NCBI GenBank assembly: GCA_030674185.1
Contig: CM060312.1
Location: 3,707,438 to 3,767,437, forward strand
Reading direction: 5' to 3'
Source of the DNA: Monoplex corrugatus
Lineage: Eukaryota > Mollusca > Gastropoda > Littorinimorpha > Ranellidae
DNA length: 60,000 bases
This document shows positions 46,502-58,344 of this stretch, piece after piece (the stretch's first letter is position 1; the number at the start of each line of letters is the position of its first letter). The notes below the pieces were generated by a model, which had not been told where the DNA came from, made no database searches, and was given only the letters and a program-made list of their open reading frames with translations. A program made the position numbers and the translations under genes.

Positions 46502-46919
46502 ATCCAAAACAAGAGTGACTGCCCGCGCCCAAGCAAACACAAACCAGAAGAACAAGAAAATCAATGTAAGCGCGCCTCCGACAAGACAAAACAAAACAAG
46601 CGCAAACCCTCGGCCAAGTAGCCTCTGCCAAGCGCGAACGCACGGTCACAGACAAATCACAGACACCAAACAATGGATAATAAAAACGGGACTAAAAACT
46701 TCCCTGCCGCCTCGTCCAGCATTCCATCTCTTACCCACTGGACGAGGCGGCAGGGAAGTTTTTAGTCCCGTTTTTATTATCCATTGTTTGGTGTCTGTGA
46801 TTTGTCTGTGACCGTGCGTTCGCGCTTGGCAGAGGCTACTTGGCCGAGGGTTTGCGCTTGTTTTGTTTTGTCTTGTCGGAGGCGCGCTTACATTGATTTT
46901 CTTGTTCTTCTGGTTTCTG
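46502..46919. mobile_element. Foldback (hairpin) element with 9-bp target-site duplication
   Basis: Arms 46541-46719 and 46738-46916 are, by eye, perfect reverse complements over about 179 bp around an 18-nt loop. The inner turn is CCTCGTCCAG/CTGGACGAGG. The left end has about 37 extra bases (ATCCAAAACAAGAGTGACTG and on) without a right partner. CTTGATAAG occurs on both sides (46493-46501 and 46920-46928) and only once in an uninterrupted repeat unit, so this is a true insertion. There is no transposase or reverse transcriptase frame. Long inverted ends with a 9-bp duplication would suit a Mutator-like or foldback DNA element. The asymmetric end and the variable duplication length in the 41.7-kb copy would better suit a retroelement such as a Penelope-type terminal repeat. 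Confidence 0.88.
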
Positions 46920-46928
46920 CTTGATAAG

Positions 46929-47312
46929 GTTAACATTGTGATAATGATGTGGTTATTGCCACAGATGTCTACTGTCGCTAAAATCTACTTGATAAGGTTA
47001 GAATTGTGATAATGAGGTGATTATTGCCACAGATGTCTACTGTCACTAAAATCTACTTGATAAGGTTAACAACATTGTGATAATGAGGTGATTATTGCCA
47101 CAGATGTCTACTGTCGCTAAAATCTACTTGATAAGGTTAACAACATTGTGGTAATGAGGTGATTATTGCCACAGATGTCTACTGTCGCTAAAATCTACTT
47201 GATAAGGTTAACATTGTGATAATGAGGTGATTATTGCCACAGATGTCTACTGTCGCTAAAATCTACTTGATAAGGTTAACATTGTGGTAATGAGGTGATT
47301 ATTGCCACAGAT
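46929..47312. repeat. 68-71-bp minisatellite, 3' block, about 6 copies
   Basis: It resumes at GTTAACATTGTG exactly where the 5' block was interrupted and continues with the same unit and the same AACAACATTG length variant. Confidence 0.95.
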
Positions 47313-47499
47313 CGTAGCCCACGTAGACAGACGTCAGTGCTGTAGATGATCACGTAGTGGTGAGTGTGGTAAATCATGTTGTGATGGCCATAGTTATCAA
47401 TATGCTGGGTGTGGTAGTTAGGTGATGATGATGATAGTCATGATGATAGTGATGATGGCCGTAATTAACAGAATGTGCGGTAGACAAATGATGATAATG

Positions 47500-48412
47500 C
47501 GGTGGGTGCGATAGTAGTGGCCATAACTAAATTGTTCATAGTAGTGGTCATAACTAAACTGTTGATAGTAGTGACCATGACTAAACTGTTGATAGTTGTG
47601 GCTATAACTGAACTGTTGATAGTAGTGACCATAACTAAACTGTTGATAGTAGTGACCATGACTAAACTGTTGATAGTAGTGACCATGACTAAACTGTTGA
47701 TAGTAGTGATCATAACTAAATTGTTGATAGTAGTGACCATGACTAAACTGTTGATAGTAGTGACCATAACTAAACTGTTGATAGTAGTGACCATAACTAA
47801 ACTGTTGATAGTAGTGACCATGACTAAACTGTTGATAGTAGTGACCATGACTAAACTGTTGATAGTAGTGATCATAACTAAATTGTTGATAGTAGTGACC
47901 ATGACTAAACTGTTGATAGTAGTGATCATAACTAAATTGTTGATAGTAGTGACCATGACTAAACTGTTGATAGTAATTAGTAGTGATCATAACTAAATTG
48001 TTGATAGTAGTGACCATGACTAAACTGTTGATAGTAGTGATCATAACTAAATTGTTGATAGTAGTGACCATGACTAAACTGTTGATAGTAGTGATCATAA
48101 CTAAATTGTTGATAGTAGTGACCATGACTAAACTGTTGATAGTAGTGATCATAACTAAATTGTTGATAGTAGTGATCATGACTAAACTGTTGATAGTAGT
48201 GATCATAACTAAATTGTTGATAGTAGTGACCATGACTAAACTGTTGATAGTAGTGATCATAACTAAACTGTTGATAGTAGTGATCATGACTAAACTGTTG
48301 ATAGTAGTGACCATGACTAAACTGTTGATAGTAGTGACCATGACTAAACTGTTGATAGTAGTGATCATAACTAAACTGTTCGTAGTAATGGCCATAACTA
48401 AATTGTTCACGT
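47500..48412. repeat. 27-bp minisatellite, about 34 copies
   Basis: The unit is ACTAAACTGTTGATAGTAGT plus GACCATG. A two-unit higher-order repeat (GACCATGACTAAACTG alternating with GATCATAACTAAATTG) fills 47870-48240. Period 27 leaves open frames on both strands; not a gene. Confidence 0.95.
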
Positions 48413-49359
48413 ACTGATCAAATCCCCCAACACGGCAGTCCGGTAGAAATATGTGGATGGGTGAGGGAGTGAAAGAGTTTATGGAATCAAGAGTAGGGCG
48501 AGAGTGTCGATCATTTTTCACGTGCCTGCCACTGGCCATTGATGACAAATTGGTGGTGATGATGTTCCCGTCACTGTGTGGGCTGTTGACATGGTTCAGC
48601 TGTTGTGACTGTGAGTGATGGCTGCAGTGACGACTGGTGACACGTAGGATCAATCGTCACTAGGATGAAAACCATCAAATCACAACATCAAGGAGGTCAC
48701 AGAATCCAACATGAAGCATTCTTTACTTCGTGTTTTTCTCGGTTATGTGCATTAACCCTTTCGCTCCTGTAGTTTGGCCACCAGCTTCCCATCTTTTTTC
48801 TGCAGGAAGCTGATGGAAATTGTTGAATGTAACGAAGATTTGTTTCATTTTTTTTCTTTGTATTAGACGTGATAATTTTAAAAGTGCAGGACTTGTAGGG
48901 AACAAAATTTCCTCAAAAGGATAATAGAATATCTCCCCGTCCCTCCCATCTCTCTCATTTCCCTCATTCTCTCCCCGGCAGTCTCCCTCCATCTCTTTCT
49001 GTCGGTCTGTCTGTCTGTCTGTCTCTGACTCTGTCTCTGTCTCTCTCTCTGTCTCTCTCTCTCTCTGTGTCTCCCCGTTCCTCCCTCCCCCTCTGTCAGT
49101 GTGATGGTGTAGAGGTAGCGGAGGCAGGCAGCAGGCGATGCTGTAGGCAGTAGAGATGCTGTAGGCAGAGGCAAGGTAGGAAGAGGGGCTGCAGGACAAA
49201 GCAGGTATTTATGGTATTGTCAGGCCAGTAATCTGATCATCAGCAGCATCACTTGTGGACAACAGTGTCGTGTCGTGCCGTGTCGTGCACGAATGGCTTT
49301 GCCGACATGTCAGTCACAGCACTACCTGTATATCAGCCGCTTACTGTCGTTGTACACTG
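48413..49359. other. Mostly unique sequence with one dispersed-motif copy and a CT-rich tract
   Basis: Near 48752 TTAACCCTTTCGCTCCTG and, after TCTGCAGG, AAGCTGATGGAAATTG form another decayed palindromic copy of the dispersed motif. ATGGGTGAGGGAGTGAAAGA at about 48457 is a single forward unit. 48935-49090 is CT-rich with TCTGTCTGTCTG. No gene is recognised. Confidence 0.6.
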
Positions 49360-51075
49360 AACACAGCTATCTATGTGTCCTTTTGGCCTGTGTACAGTTA
49401 TGGTAAAGCTTGTTTATGTATGGTAAAGCTTGTTTCATAACACCAAGGTCACTGAACACAGCTGTCCTTGTGTCCTTTTGGCCTGTGTACAGTTATGAAA
49501 GTGTTTTTTGGTAAAGCTTGTTTCATAACACCAAGGTCACTGAACACAGCTATCTATGTGTCCTTTTGGCCTGTGTACAGTTATGGTAAAGCTTGTTTCA
49601 TTATGTAGCTTGTCATAACACCAAGGTCACTGAACACAGCTGTCCTTGTGTCCTTTTGGCCTGTGTACAGTTATGGTAAAGCTTGTTTCATAACACCAAG
49701 GTCACTGAACACAGCTGACTTGTGTCCTTTTGGCCTGTGTACAGTTATGGTAAAGCTTGTTTCATAACACCAAGGTCACTGAGCACAACTAGTCTATGTG
49801 TCCTTTTGGCCTGTGTACAGTTATGGTAAAGCTTGTTTCATAACACACAAGGTCACTGAACACAGCTGTCTTTGTACCTTTTGGCCTGTGTAAGTTATGG
49901 TAAAGCTTGTTTCATAACACCAAGAGTCACTGAACACGGACTGTCCTGTGTCCTTTTGGCCTGTGTACAGTTATGGTAAAGCTTGTTTCATAACACCAGG
50001 TCACTGAGCACAGCATGTCTATGTGTCCTTTTGGCCTGTGTACAGTTATGGTAAAGCTTGTTTCATAACACCAGGTCACTGACACAGCTATCTATGTGTC
50101 CTTTTGGCCTGTGTACAGTTATGGTAAAGCTTGTTTATAACACCAAGGTCACTGAACACAAAGTGTCCTTGTGTCCTTTTTGGCCTGTGTACAGTTATGG
50201 TAAAGCTTGTTTCATAACACCAAGGTCACTGTACACAAATGTCCATGTGTCCTTTTGGCCTGTGTACATTTAGTAAAGCTGTTCATGTATGTAAAGCTTG
50301 TTCCATAACACCAAGGTCACTGACACAACATTCCATGTACCTTTTTGGCCTGTGTATGGTAAATTGGTAACGCTTGTTTCATAACACCGAGTCACTATAA
50401 TGATGTCCTGTACCTTTTTGGCCTGTGTACAGTAATGGTGAAAACTTGTTTCATAAACACCGAGTCACTGTACACAAATGTCCATGTGCTTTTTGCTGTT
50501 TTACAGTAATGGTGAACACTTGTTTTTATAACACCGAGGTCACTGTACACAAATGTCCATATACCTTTTTGGCCTGTGTACAGTAATGGTGAAACTTGTT
50601 TTATAACACCGAGGTCACTGTACACAAATGTCCATGTGCCTTTTTGGCCTGTGTACAGTAATGGTGAAACTTGTTTCATAAACATCGAGGTCACTGTACA
50701 CAAATGTCCATATACCTTTTTGGCCTGTGTACAGTAATGGTAAAACTTGTTTCATAACACCGAGGTCACTGTACACAAATGTCCATGTACCTTTTTGGCC
50801 TGTGTACAGTAATGGTAAAACTTGTTTCATAACACCGAGGTCACTGTACACAAATGTCCATGTACCTTTTTGGCCTGTGTACAGTAACATTTGGTAAAAC
50901 TTGTTTCATAACACCGAGGTCACTGTACACAAATGTCCATGTACCTTTTTGGCCTGTGTACAGTAACATTTGGTAAAACTTGTTTCATAACACCGAGGTC
51001 ACTGTACACAAATGTCCATGTACCTTTTTGGCCTGTGTACAGTAATGGTAAAACTTGTCGCAAAACACCGAGATC
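49360..51075. repeat. 75-bp minisatellite, about 23 copies, indel-rich
   Basis: The unit joins CACCAAGGTCACTGAACACA, CTTTTGGCCTGTGTACAGTT and GGTAAAGCTTGTTTCATAA. From about 50390 a second subtype with ACCGAGGTCACTGTACACAA, ACCTTTTTGGCCTG and AACTTGTTTCATAACACC takes over. Many copies differ by single-base losses. The subtype switch resembles that at 40.35 kb. Confidence 0.92.
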
Positions 51076-51544
51076 GTAGGGGACTGAGATGGCAGACACC
51101 TCAGGTTTTCTAGGGGTTATCATTATGAGAGTGGTGCCCATCACCTGTCTTTAACTGCTTTATCTTCCTTAACTTGGAAGAACATCAATTATCCATTCAC
51201 TGTTGGGTAGACTGGAAGTCACTTGCACAAAGTTTTGTTCCAGCGAAAGTTTTGTACAGTATAATATGTATGCTTTCACGTATTCACCTCTGTACGTTGT
51301 CTGCTTAGTAGAATGGAATCGTAGGTAGTGCTTTAATCAAGCAGTACGGTGTGGACTTGTGTTAAAAGAAAATCTACTGACTGTTAGTGTTACTTGCGTC
51401 ATCAGCTCGGTACCATAGAATGTGCATGTAGACTGGTGTTGTAACAAAGCAGTATTAACATTGGCATCATTGATGTGGGGATAGTAAAAGATCTTAGGAG
51501 TCAACAACGTAGCTATGTGAATAGTACGATTTCCTGATAGAAAT

Positions 51545-52275
51545 AAATCATGTGGCAGTGTGACTTGTGTGATGACACGGAAAGAGTTAATCGTGTGATT
51601 GTAGGACTTGTGTGGTGGTGACAGTAAAAGAGTTAATCATGTGATTGTAGGATTGGTGTACAGGAAAAGTAACTTGCTGTTGACTTGTTGAAAGATGAGT
51701 GTAAGTTGTCTAACTGTGCGAGACTTGGGTGACATGAAAGTTAATCAGTGATTTAGGCTTGTTGGTGCAGTAAGAGTTATCATGTGTTGGGGCTTGTTGT
51801 AACAGTGAACAGTAATTCGTGCTGTGTACTGTAAAGATAGTGTAAGTTGTCCATAACCCTGTGGCCTAGGACTTGTGTGGTGACAGTGAAAGAGTTAATC
51901 ATGTGATTGTAGGACTTGTGTGGTGACAGTAAAAGAGTTAATCATGTGATTGTAGGACTTGTGTGGTAACAGTGAAACAGTTAATGTCGTTGCTGTGTGA
52001 CTTGTTGAAAGGATGAGTGTAAAAGTTGTCCATAACCCTGTGTGGCCCTAGGACTTGTGTGGTGACAGTGAAGGAGTTAATCATGTGGTTGTGTGACTTG
52101 TGGACAGGATCAGTGGACGTTGAACTTGTGTGGTAACAGTGAAAGAGTTAATCATGTGATTGTGTGACTTGTGGACAGGATCAGTGGACGTAGGACTTGT
52201 GTGGTGACAGTGAAAGAGTTAATCATGTGGGTTTGTGACTTGTGGACAGGATCAGTTGGACTGTAAAGGACTATC
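51545..52275. repeat. Degenerate tandem repeat of about 60-70 bp
   Basis: Modules AGGACTTGTGTGGTGACAGT, GAAAGAGTTAATCATGTGAT and GTGACTTGTGGACAGGATCA recur eight or more times with unequal lengths. The region 51076-51544 has nothing recognisable. Confidence 0.75.
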
Positions 52276-52544
52276 GTGTAGCCATTAGAAACAGCAACAC
52301 TGGCCTGTTCCCTGTCCACCTCAGTTCTCAGGTCACTTTGGTGGTGTAATAGCGCTGTGTTCCGAATTAATTGGGTCTTCGTCCATCCCACTCTCTCCCC
52401 GATTGCATTTTCAAGACTTTCCAGTGTGTAAGATTTTTCGCCTGCTCGGTGACATATTTGAGTGGAGCATTTATGTGTTGTAAGGATCCTTCTTAAACTC
52501 ATTCAGAGTGAGATCAGGGAACTGACTTGTCTTGTGCTTCTGTG

Positions 52545-52962
52545 TGACTTTGAAAGGGCTGGTTTAATAATGGGTTTGACATGTCTCTGTGTGACTTTGA
52601 AAGGGCTGGTTTGATAATGGGGTTGACATGTCTGTGTGACTTTGAAAGGGCTGGTTTGATAATGGGCTTGACATGTCTGTGTGACTTTGAAAGGGTTGGT
52701 TTGATAATGGGGTTGACATGTCTTGTGCCTGTGCATGACTTTGAAAGGGTTGGTTTGATAAAGGGGCTGACATGCCTAGTGCCTGTGCATGACTTTGAAA
52801 GGGTTGGTTTGATAAAGGGGCTGACATGCCTTGTGCCTGTGCATGAATTTGAAAGGGTTGGTTTGATAAAGGGGCTGACATGCCTTGTGCCTGTGACTGA
52901 CTTTGAAAGGGTTGGTTTGATAAAGGGGCTGACATGCCTTGTGCCTGTGACTGATGAAGTGT
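52545..52962. repeat. 45/54-bp minisatellite, 9 copies
   Basis: The core GACTTTGAAAGGGTTGGTTT plus GATAA(T/A)GGG is shared. The first four copies have the short CATGTCTGTGT link and the rest the longer CATGCCTTGTGCCTGTG link. The expansion therefore switched unit length mid-array. Confidence 0.92.
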
Positions 52963-53104
52963 GTGTAAAAAGTGGTTTGTACTGTGTGTTGTGTGAAATG
53001 TGTGCTGACAACTGACAGGTTATGTAGCTGTGTGACTTATGTGGTTTGTTGTACGACAGAACGAGTGTTGATTGACTGAAAGTGGTAAGGACTGAGTTGA
53101 CGAT

Positions 53105-54362
53105 AGAACGTGCCCCACCATTTGACGGTCACTTTGGTGATGGCAGGACGTGCTTCTGACTGTGACTGTGATGATAGTAGGACATGTCCCTCTCTCTCTG
53201 ACAGTGACTGTGGTGATAGTAGGACATGTCCCTCTCTCTCTGACTGTGACTGTGGTGATAGTAGGACATGTCCTCTCTCTCTGACAGTGATTGTGGTGAT
53301 AGTAGGACATGTCCCTCTCTCTCTGACTGTGACTGTGGTGATAGTAGGACATGTCCCTCTCTCTCTGACTGTGGTGATAGTAGGACATGTCCCTCTCTCT
53401 CTGACAGTGACTGTGGTGATAGTAGGACATGTCCCTCTCTCTCTGACTGTGACTGTGGTGATAGTAGGACATGTCCCTCTCTCTCTGACAGTGACTGTGG
53501 TGATAGTAGGACATGTCCCTCTCTCGCTGACAGTGACTGTGGTGATGGTAGGACATGTCCCTCTCTCTCTGACAGTGACTGTGGTGATAGTAGGACATGT
53601 CCCTCTCTCTCTGACTGTGACTGTGGTGATGGTAGGACATGTCCCTCTCTCTCTGACAGTGACTGTGGTGATGGTAGGACATGTCCCTCTCTCTCTGACA
53701 GTGACTGTGGTGATGGTAGGACATGTCCCTCTCTCTCTCTGACAGTGACTGTGGTGATGGTAGGACATGTCCCTCTCTCTCTGACAGTGACTGTGGTGAT
53801 GGTAGGACATGTCCCTCTCTCTCTCTCTGACAGTGACTGTGGTGATGGTAGGACATGTCCCTCTCTCTCTCTGACTGTGACTGTGGTGATAGTAGGACAT
53901 GTCCCTCTCTCTCTGACGGTGACTGTGATGATGGTAGGACATGTCCCTCTCTCTGACAGTGACTGTGATGATGGTAGGATATGTCCCTCTCTGTCTGACT
54001 GTGACTGTGGTGATGGTAGGACATGTCCCTCTCTCTCTCTCTGACAGTGACTGTGATGATGGTAGGACATGTCCCTCTCTCTCTGACAGTGACTGTGATG
54101 ATGGTAGGACATGTCCCTCTCTCTCTCTGACAGTGACTGTGATGATGGTAGGACATGTCCCTCTCTCTCTCTGACAGTGACTGTGATGATGATAGGATAT
54201 GTCCCTCTCTGTCTGATTGTGACTGTGGTGATGATAGGACATGTCCCTCTCTCTCTGACAGTGACTGTGGTGATGGTAGGATATGTCCCTCTCTCTCTGA
54301 GAGTGACTGTGGTGATGGTAGGACATGTCCCTCTCTCTCTGACAGTGACTGTGATGATAACA
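53105..54362. repeat. 42-bp-class minisatellite, about 29 copies, with GGACATGTCC core
   Basis: The unit is TGACAGTGACTGTGGTGATG followed by GTAGGACATGTCCCTCTCTC and a variable (TC)n. Lengths vary by 2-4 bp at the CT run. Nearly every unit has the 10-bp palindrome GGACATGTCC. Period 42 explains the long frames on both strands; not a gene. Confidence 0.95.
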
Positions 54363-54508
54363 GAATGTTCCAGACCATCTGCTGCTTGCCAACTGTCAAC
54401 AGATTGCAGAATGATGTATTAATCCCTAACAGTAACACTGTCACCTTCACCTTCATGACATGGCCATAGCCAGTGACGTGATAACTGCCCATTTCTGTTC
54501 AATGATTC

Positions 54509-54512
<4 letters not shown>

Positions 54513-54592
<80 letters not shown>
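54513..54592. repeat. (GT)n microsatellite
   Basis: Pure GT run of about 78 bp. Confidence 0.97.
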
Positions 54593-54593
<1 letters not shown>

Positions 54594-54751
54594 TGAGAGA
54601 CTTATTGGTTTCACCATCTGTTTGTGTGAGTGTACACCAGAAACAACTGCTGTCATTGTCCAGCTGTCAGAGGAACCAGGTGTAAGCCAGTTTGAGATAA
54701 GGAAGATGTTGTGACTTCATTTTTCTTCAAAGTCATAGTCATTTCTTTCTG

Positions 54752-55130
54752 TCACAGTGACTGTACCTTGTGAAATGTGGGCTGCTCTCTACGTTGAGAG
54801 CGTGTCGCCGCAGTGCAGCGCCACCTTATTTCTGACCAAGTCTTTACAATGTCAAGAAGGCTACTTGCCCTTTAAATGGAGGGACCTGAGAAATGACTCT
54901 TGTCTCTTCAATATTTTATACCAGGGCAGCTGGATGAATGCCCTGCTTTTCATGGTTTTCAACTGCCGTGGGATCTTTAGTGTGCGCAGATTAGAAGGCA
55001 TATGAGTCCTGCTTGTATGGCAGACTGGTTTATTCCCGATGTTAGAGTCCTATTATTGTCTGGTTGGCGCAAAGTTTGAGGTCTTGCACGACTTAGCTCA
55101 GGTAGGAAGCATCACGCCCGGAGAACTGTA
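54752..55130 (+). mobile_element. Decayed SINE-like repeat of a type seen in gastropods
   Basis: GTGGGCTGCTCTCTACGTTG, then AGAGCGTGTCGCCGCAGTGC and AGCGCCACC, then further on CTGCCGTGGGATCTTTAGTG and TGCGC, match in order a dispersed repeat that I recall from marine gastropod sequences. This is recognition from memory, not a search. The 82-codon ORF 54757-55005 is its by-product. About 100 bp of unassigned sequence follow. Confidence 0.5.
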
Positions 55131-55209
55131 GTCCTAGCCAGCTGTCAGCCTGTACCGGAATGTCTTCAAGGTTAGGGAGGTAAAGCAACTAGGGAGAGGA
55201 GAGGGGAAC

Positions 55210-55985
55210 CACCTCATAGTGCTGGCCATGAGAAAAGTTCAACCACCCTCATAGTGCTGGCCATGAGAAAAGTTCAACCACCCTCATAGTGCTGGCCATG
55301 AGAAAAGTTCAACCACCCTCATAGTGCTGCTGGCCATGAGAAAAGTTCAACCACCCTCATAGTGCTGGCCATGAGAAAAGTTCAACCACCCTCATAGTGC
55401 TGGGCCATGAGAAAAGTTCAACCACCCTCATAGTGCTGGCCATGAGAAAAGTTCAACACCCTCATAGTGCTGGCCATGAGAAAAGTTCACCACCCTCATA
55501 GTGCTGGCCATGAGAAAAGTTCAACCACCCCCATAGTGCTAGCAATGAGAAAAGTTCAACCACCCTCATAGTGCTGGCAATGAGAAAAGTTCAACCACCC
55601 TCATAGTGCTGGCAATGAGAAAAGTTCAACCACCCTCATAGTGCTGGCAATGAGAAAGTTCAACCACCCTCATAGTGCTGGCCATGAGAAAAGTTCAACC
55701 ACCCTCATAGTGCTGCTGGCCATGAGAAAAGTTCAACCACCCTCATAGTGCTGCTGGCCATGAGAAAAGTTCAACCACCCTCATAGTGCTGGCCATGAGA
55801 AAAGTTCAACCACCCTCATAGTGCTGGCCATGAGAAAAGTTCAACCACCCTCATATTGCTGGCCATGAGAAAAGTTCAACCACCCTCATAGTGCTGGCCA
55901 TGAGAAAAGTTCAACCACCCTCATAGTACTGGCCATGAGAAAAGTTCAACCACCCTCATAGTGCTGGCCATGAGAAAAGTTCAAG
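55210..55985. repeat. 35-bp minisatellite, about 22 copies
   Basis: The unit is CTCATAGTGCTGGCCATGAG followed by AAAAGTTCAACCACC. Four copies have an extra CTG (GTGCTGCTGG) and a group of four reads GGCAATGAG. The array is otherwise very uniform. Confidence 0.95.
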
Positions 55986-56435
55986 TTTCTATCACCTCAC
56001 TTATGTACGACGGCAGGGTTAAGGGACAGCCTTCACCGTCAAAACCCATTGTTACAGGAGAGATCTATGCTAAAGACGCAGGACATGGGGAATTGAGAGT
56101 CATGTTGGTCCATCTATTTGTACAGTCCCCTCCATCTCCTCCGTAGTTTGAATAAGAAATATAATAGACTGACACCAGAGTCTGTCTCCTTGTTGAGTCG
56201 TCACGACATGACCGATGTTTTAGAAGTGACAGTGTGACATTGACAGACACGGTGGACGGTGGACTCTTTGTTTCCATTAGTCTTCCCTCTACAGTCATGT
56301 TTTTCCATCTTTCTTTGTGTACCCGTCCTTTTCTCTGTCTCTGTCTGTCTGTCTCTCTCTCTCCTGTCTCTTTCTGTCTCTCTTTATGTCTCTGTCTCTC
56401 GTCTTATGTCTGTCTGTCTCTGTCTGTCTGTCTGT

Positions 56436-56467
<32 letters not shown>

Positions 56468-56598
56468 CTCTCTCTCCTGTTTAAATAAGAAATCGGTTTA
56501 TTGTAGATATGTGTTGTTACGCCATGGAGAATGGACCATTGATAGTCATGTTTGTCCCTCTTTCTGTGGCTACTGTCCCCCGTCTGTTGGAAGAACAT

Positions 56599-56677
<79 letters not shown>

Positions 56678-57461
56678 GCAGGTGGACAGCAGTCCATACA
56701 GATGGAGCAGCCAGTAACTGTGTATAGTGCCGTCATGTTTGGTCACCAAACAGTCACCTTTGTCCACTAACAGACCTGGCTGACCCAGTCCTTGACACTG
56801 GTCACTTTCAGTACCTTTAATAGACCTCACAACATCATGTTGACACTGGTCAGTTTGACCACAGTTCACTGCTGGATGCCGCTGTCTGGCATTGGCCATG
56901 ATGGACCTTACTGCCTGATGCCATTTATACGTGTATTTCAACTCTTTTGTACCCTCCAGGGGGTGGGTGGGGGAGTGTGTTGAGCGAAAGGGTTACATTG
57001 CTGCCTGATACCGCTAAGCTATATGTGCCGTTATTAAAACTTTCATGTAAAAACTGAACAGTGTGAAAACTGAGTGGTTTACAGTGTGAAGATAGGGTGG
57101 ATTGAACAGTGAACGGTGACTTGTGGTGTTGGTGGAAGCAAGCTAGATCAGGGAGGATAAAATACCATTGGGAGGGGAGAGAAAGTCCGAGAGAATACAA
57201 TACGTTGTGCTAACCGTTGACCACGATCACAAAGTTTGATAGAAGAAGCACAAGAGGCTGTGATGAAGGGTGCGGTGAGAGTTTGTGGAACGCTGGCAGA
57301 GAAACGTCAGATGCGTCAGTCAGTTGTGAAGAAACAGCAGTAGAGGAATTACCACATGTTGTGTAGGATGTGTGGTTAGGGCTTGTCTCTTGTACAAAAA
57401 CAGCAGTCGCTTATTCACCAAATATCTGTTGGATTGCGTGTGTGTGTGCCTGCGTGTCTAA
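55986..57461. other. Intronic sequence with CT and GT/GA microsatellites
   Basis: 56325-56477 is CT-rich ((TCTG)n and (CT)n). 56602-56680 is (GT)n passing into (GA)n. GGGGAGTGTGTTGAGCGAAA with GGGTTAC at about 56971 looks like a lone half of the dispersed motif. Otherwise I see no gene. Confidence 0.7.
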
Positions 57462-57464
57462 CGT

Positions 57465-57532
<68 letters not shown>
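57462..57532. repeat. (GT)n microsatellite
   Basis: GT run with one GGTG break. The region 57533-57837 has no recognised content. Confidence 0.95.
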
Positions 57533-57534
<2 letters not shown>

Positions 57535-57837
57535 TTAGGTTGGAGGAAGGGATCGGTGTTGCTAAGGGGTTTGTCACTTGTAAGGAATCAGCAGTGTTTG
57601 TTTACCTTACATCTATGAAGTAGGGGGAGGTGGGGGAAGGTAGGAGGGTGAGAGTTGTCAGTTGTACAGAAGCAGCAGTTGTTTATTTACCACCTGTCCG
57701 TTAGATTGATGGAGGAGTGTTTAAGGTTGTCAGTTGATTACACACAGCGTTGGATGGGGTTAGGGGTGGATGGCGTTACTGGGGTTGTCAGCCATAAAGA
57801 TGGCACCAGTTGTCTGTACACCGTATTAGTCTGTCTG

Positions 57838-58268
57838 TAGGGTGGATGGATGGATGGATGGGTGGATGGATGGATACGAGGTTAGGGTTTGGCAGTTGGC
57901 TGGTACTAGTCTGTAGGGTGGATGGATGGATACGAGGTTAGGGTTTGACAGTTGGCTGGTACAAGTCGTGTGATGGATGGATGGATGGATATGAGTTTAG
58001 GGTTTGGCAGTTGGCTGGTACAGTCTGTAGGGTGGATGGATGGATGGATGGATACGAGGTTAGGGTTTGGCAGTTGGCTGGTACTAGTCTGTAGGGTGGA
58101 TGGATGGATGGATGGATACGAGGTTAGGGTTTGGCAGTTGGCTGGTACTAGTCTGTAGGGTGGATGGATGGATGGATGGATACGAGGTTAGGGTTTGGCA
58201 GTTGGCTGGTACTAGTCTGTAGGGTGGATGGATGGATGGGTGCGAGTTTAGGGTTTGGCAGTTGGCTG
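57838..58268. repeat. Minisatellite of about 57-64 bp with (GGAT)n core, 7 copies
   Basis: Each unit has TGTAGGGTGGATGGATGGAT, TACGAGGTTAGGGTTTGGCA and GTTGGCTGGTACTAGTC. Unit length varies with the number of GGAT steps. Confidence 0.93.
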
Positions 58269-58344
58269 CACCTAATATTGTAGGGGGGAAGAGGGGGTGG
58301 TGGTATTCCGGCAGTTGTCTTAGATTTACCATTTCGTAATGAAA

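Noticed and set aside
47418..48653. Minus-strand ORF of 411 codons (ITTINSLVM and YYQQFSHGH repeats)
   Set aside because: 27-bp minisatellite read in two frames. The frame changes where a few extra bases occur in the array, as expected for a non-coding repeat.
54757..55005. An 82-codon ORF (YLPFKWRDLRND) as a candidate WW2 exon
   Set aside because: It lacks the WW pattern (no W-x-K followed by YYVDH-N and a second W/F..P), and the DNA fits a decayed SINE-like repeat better.
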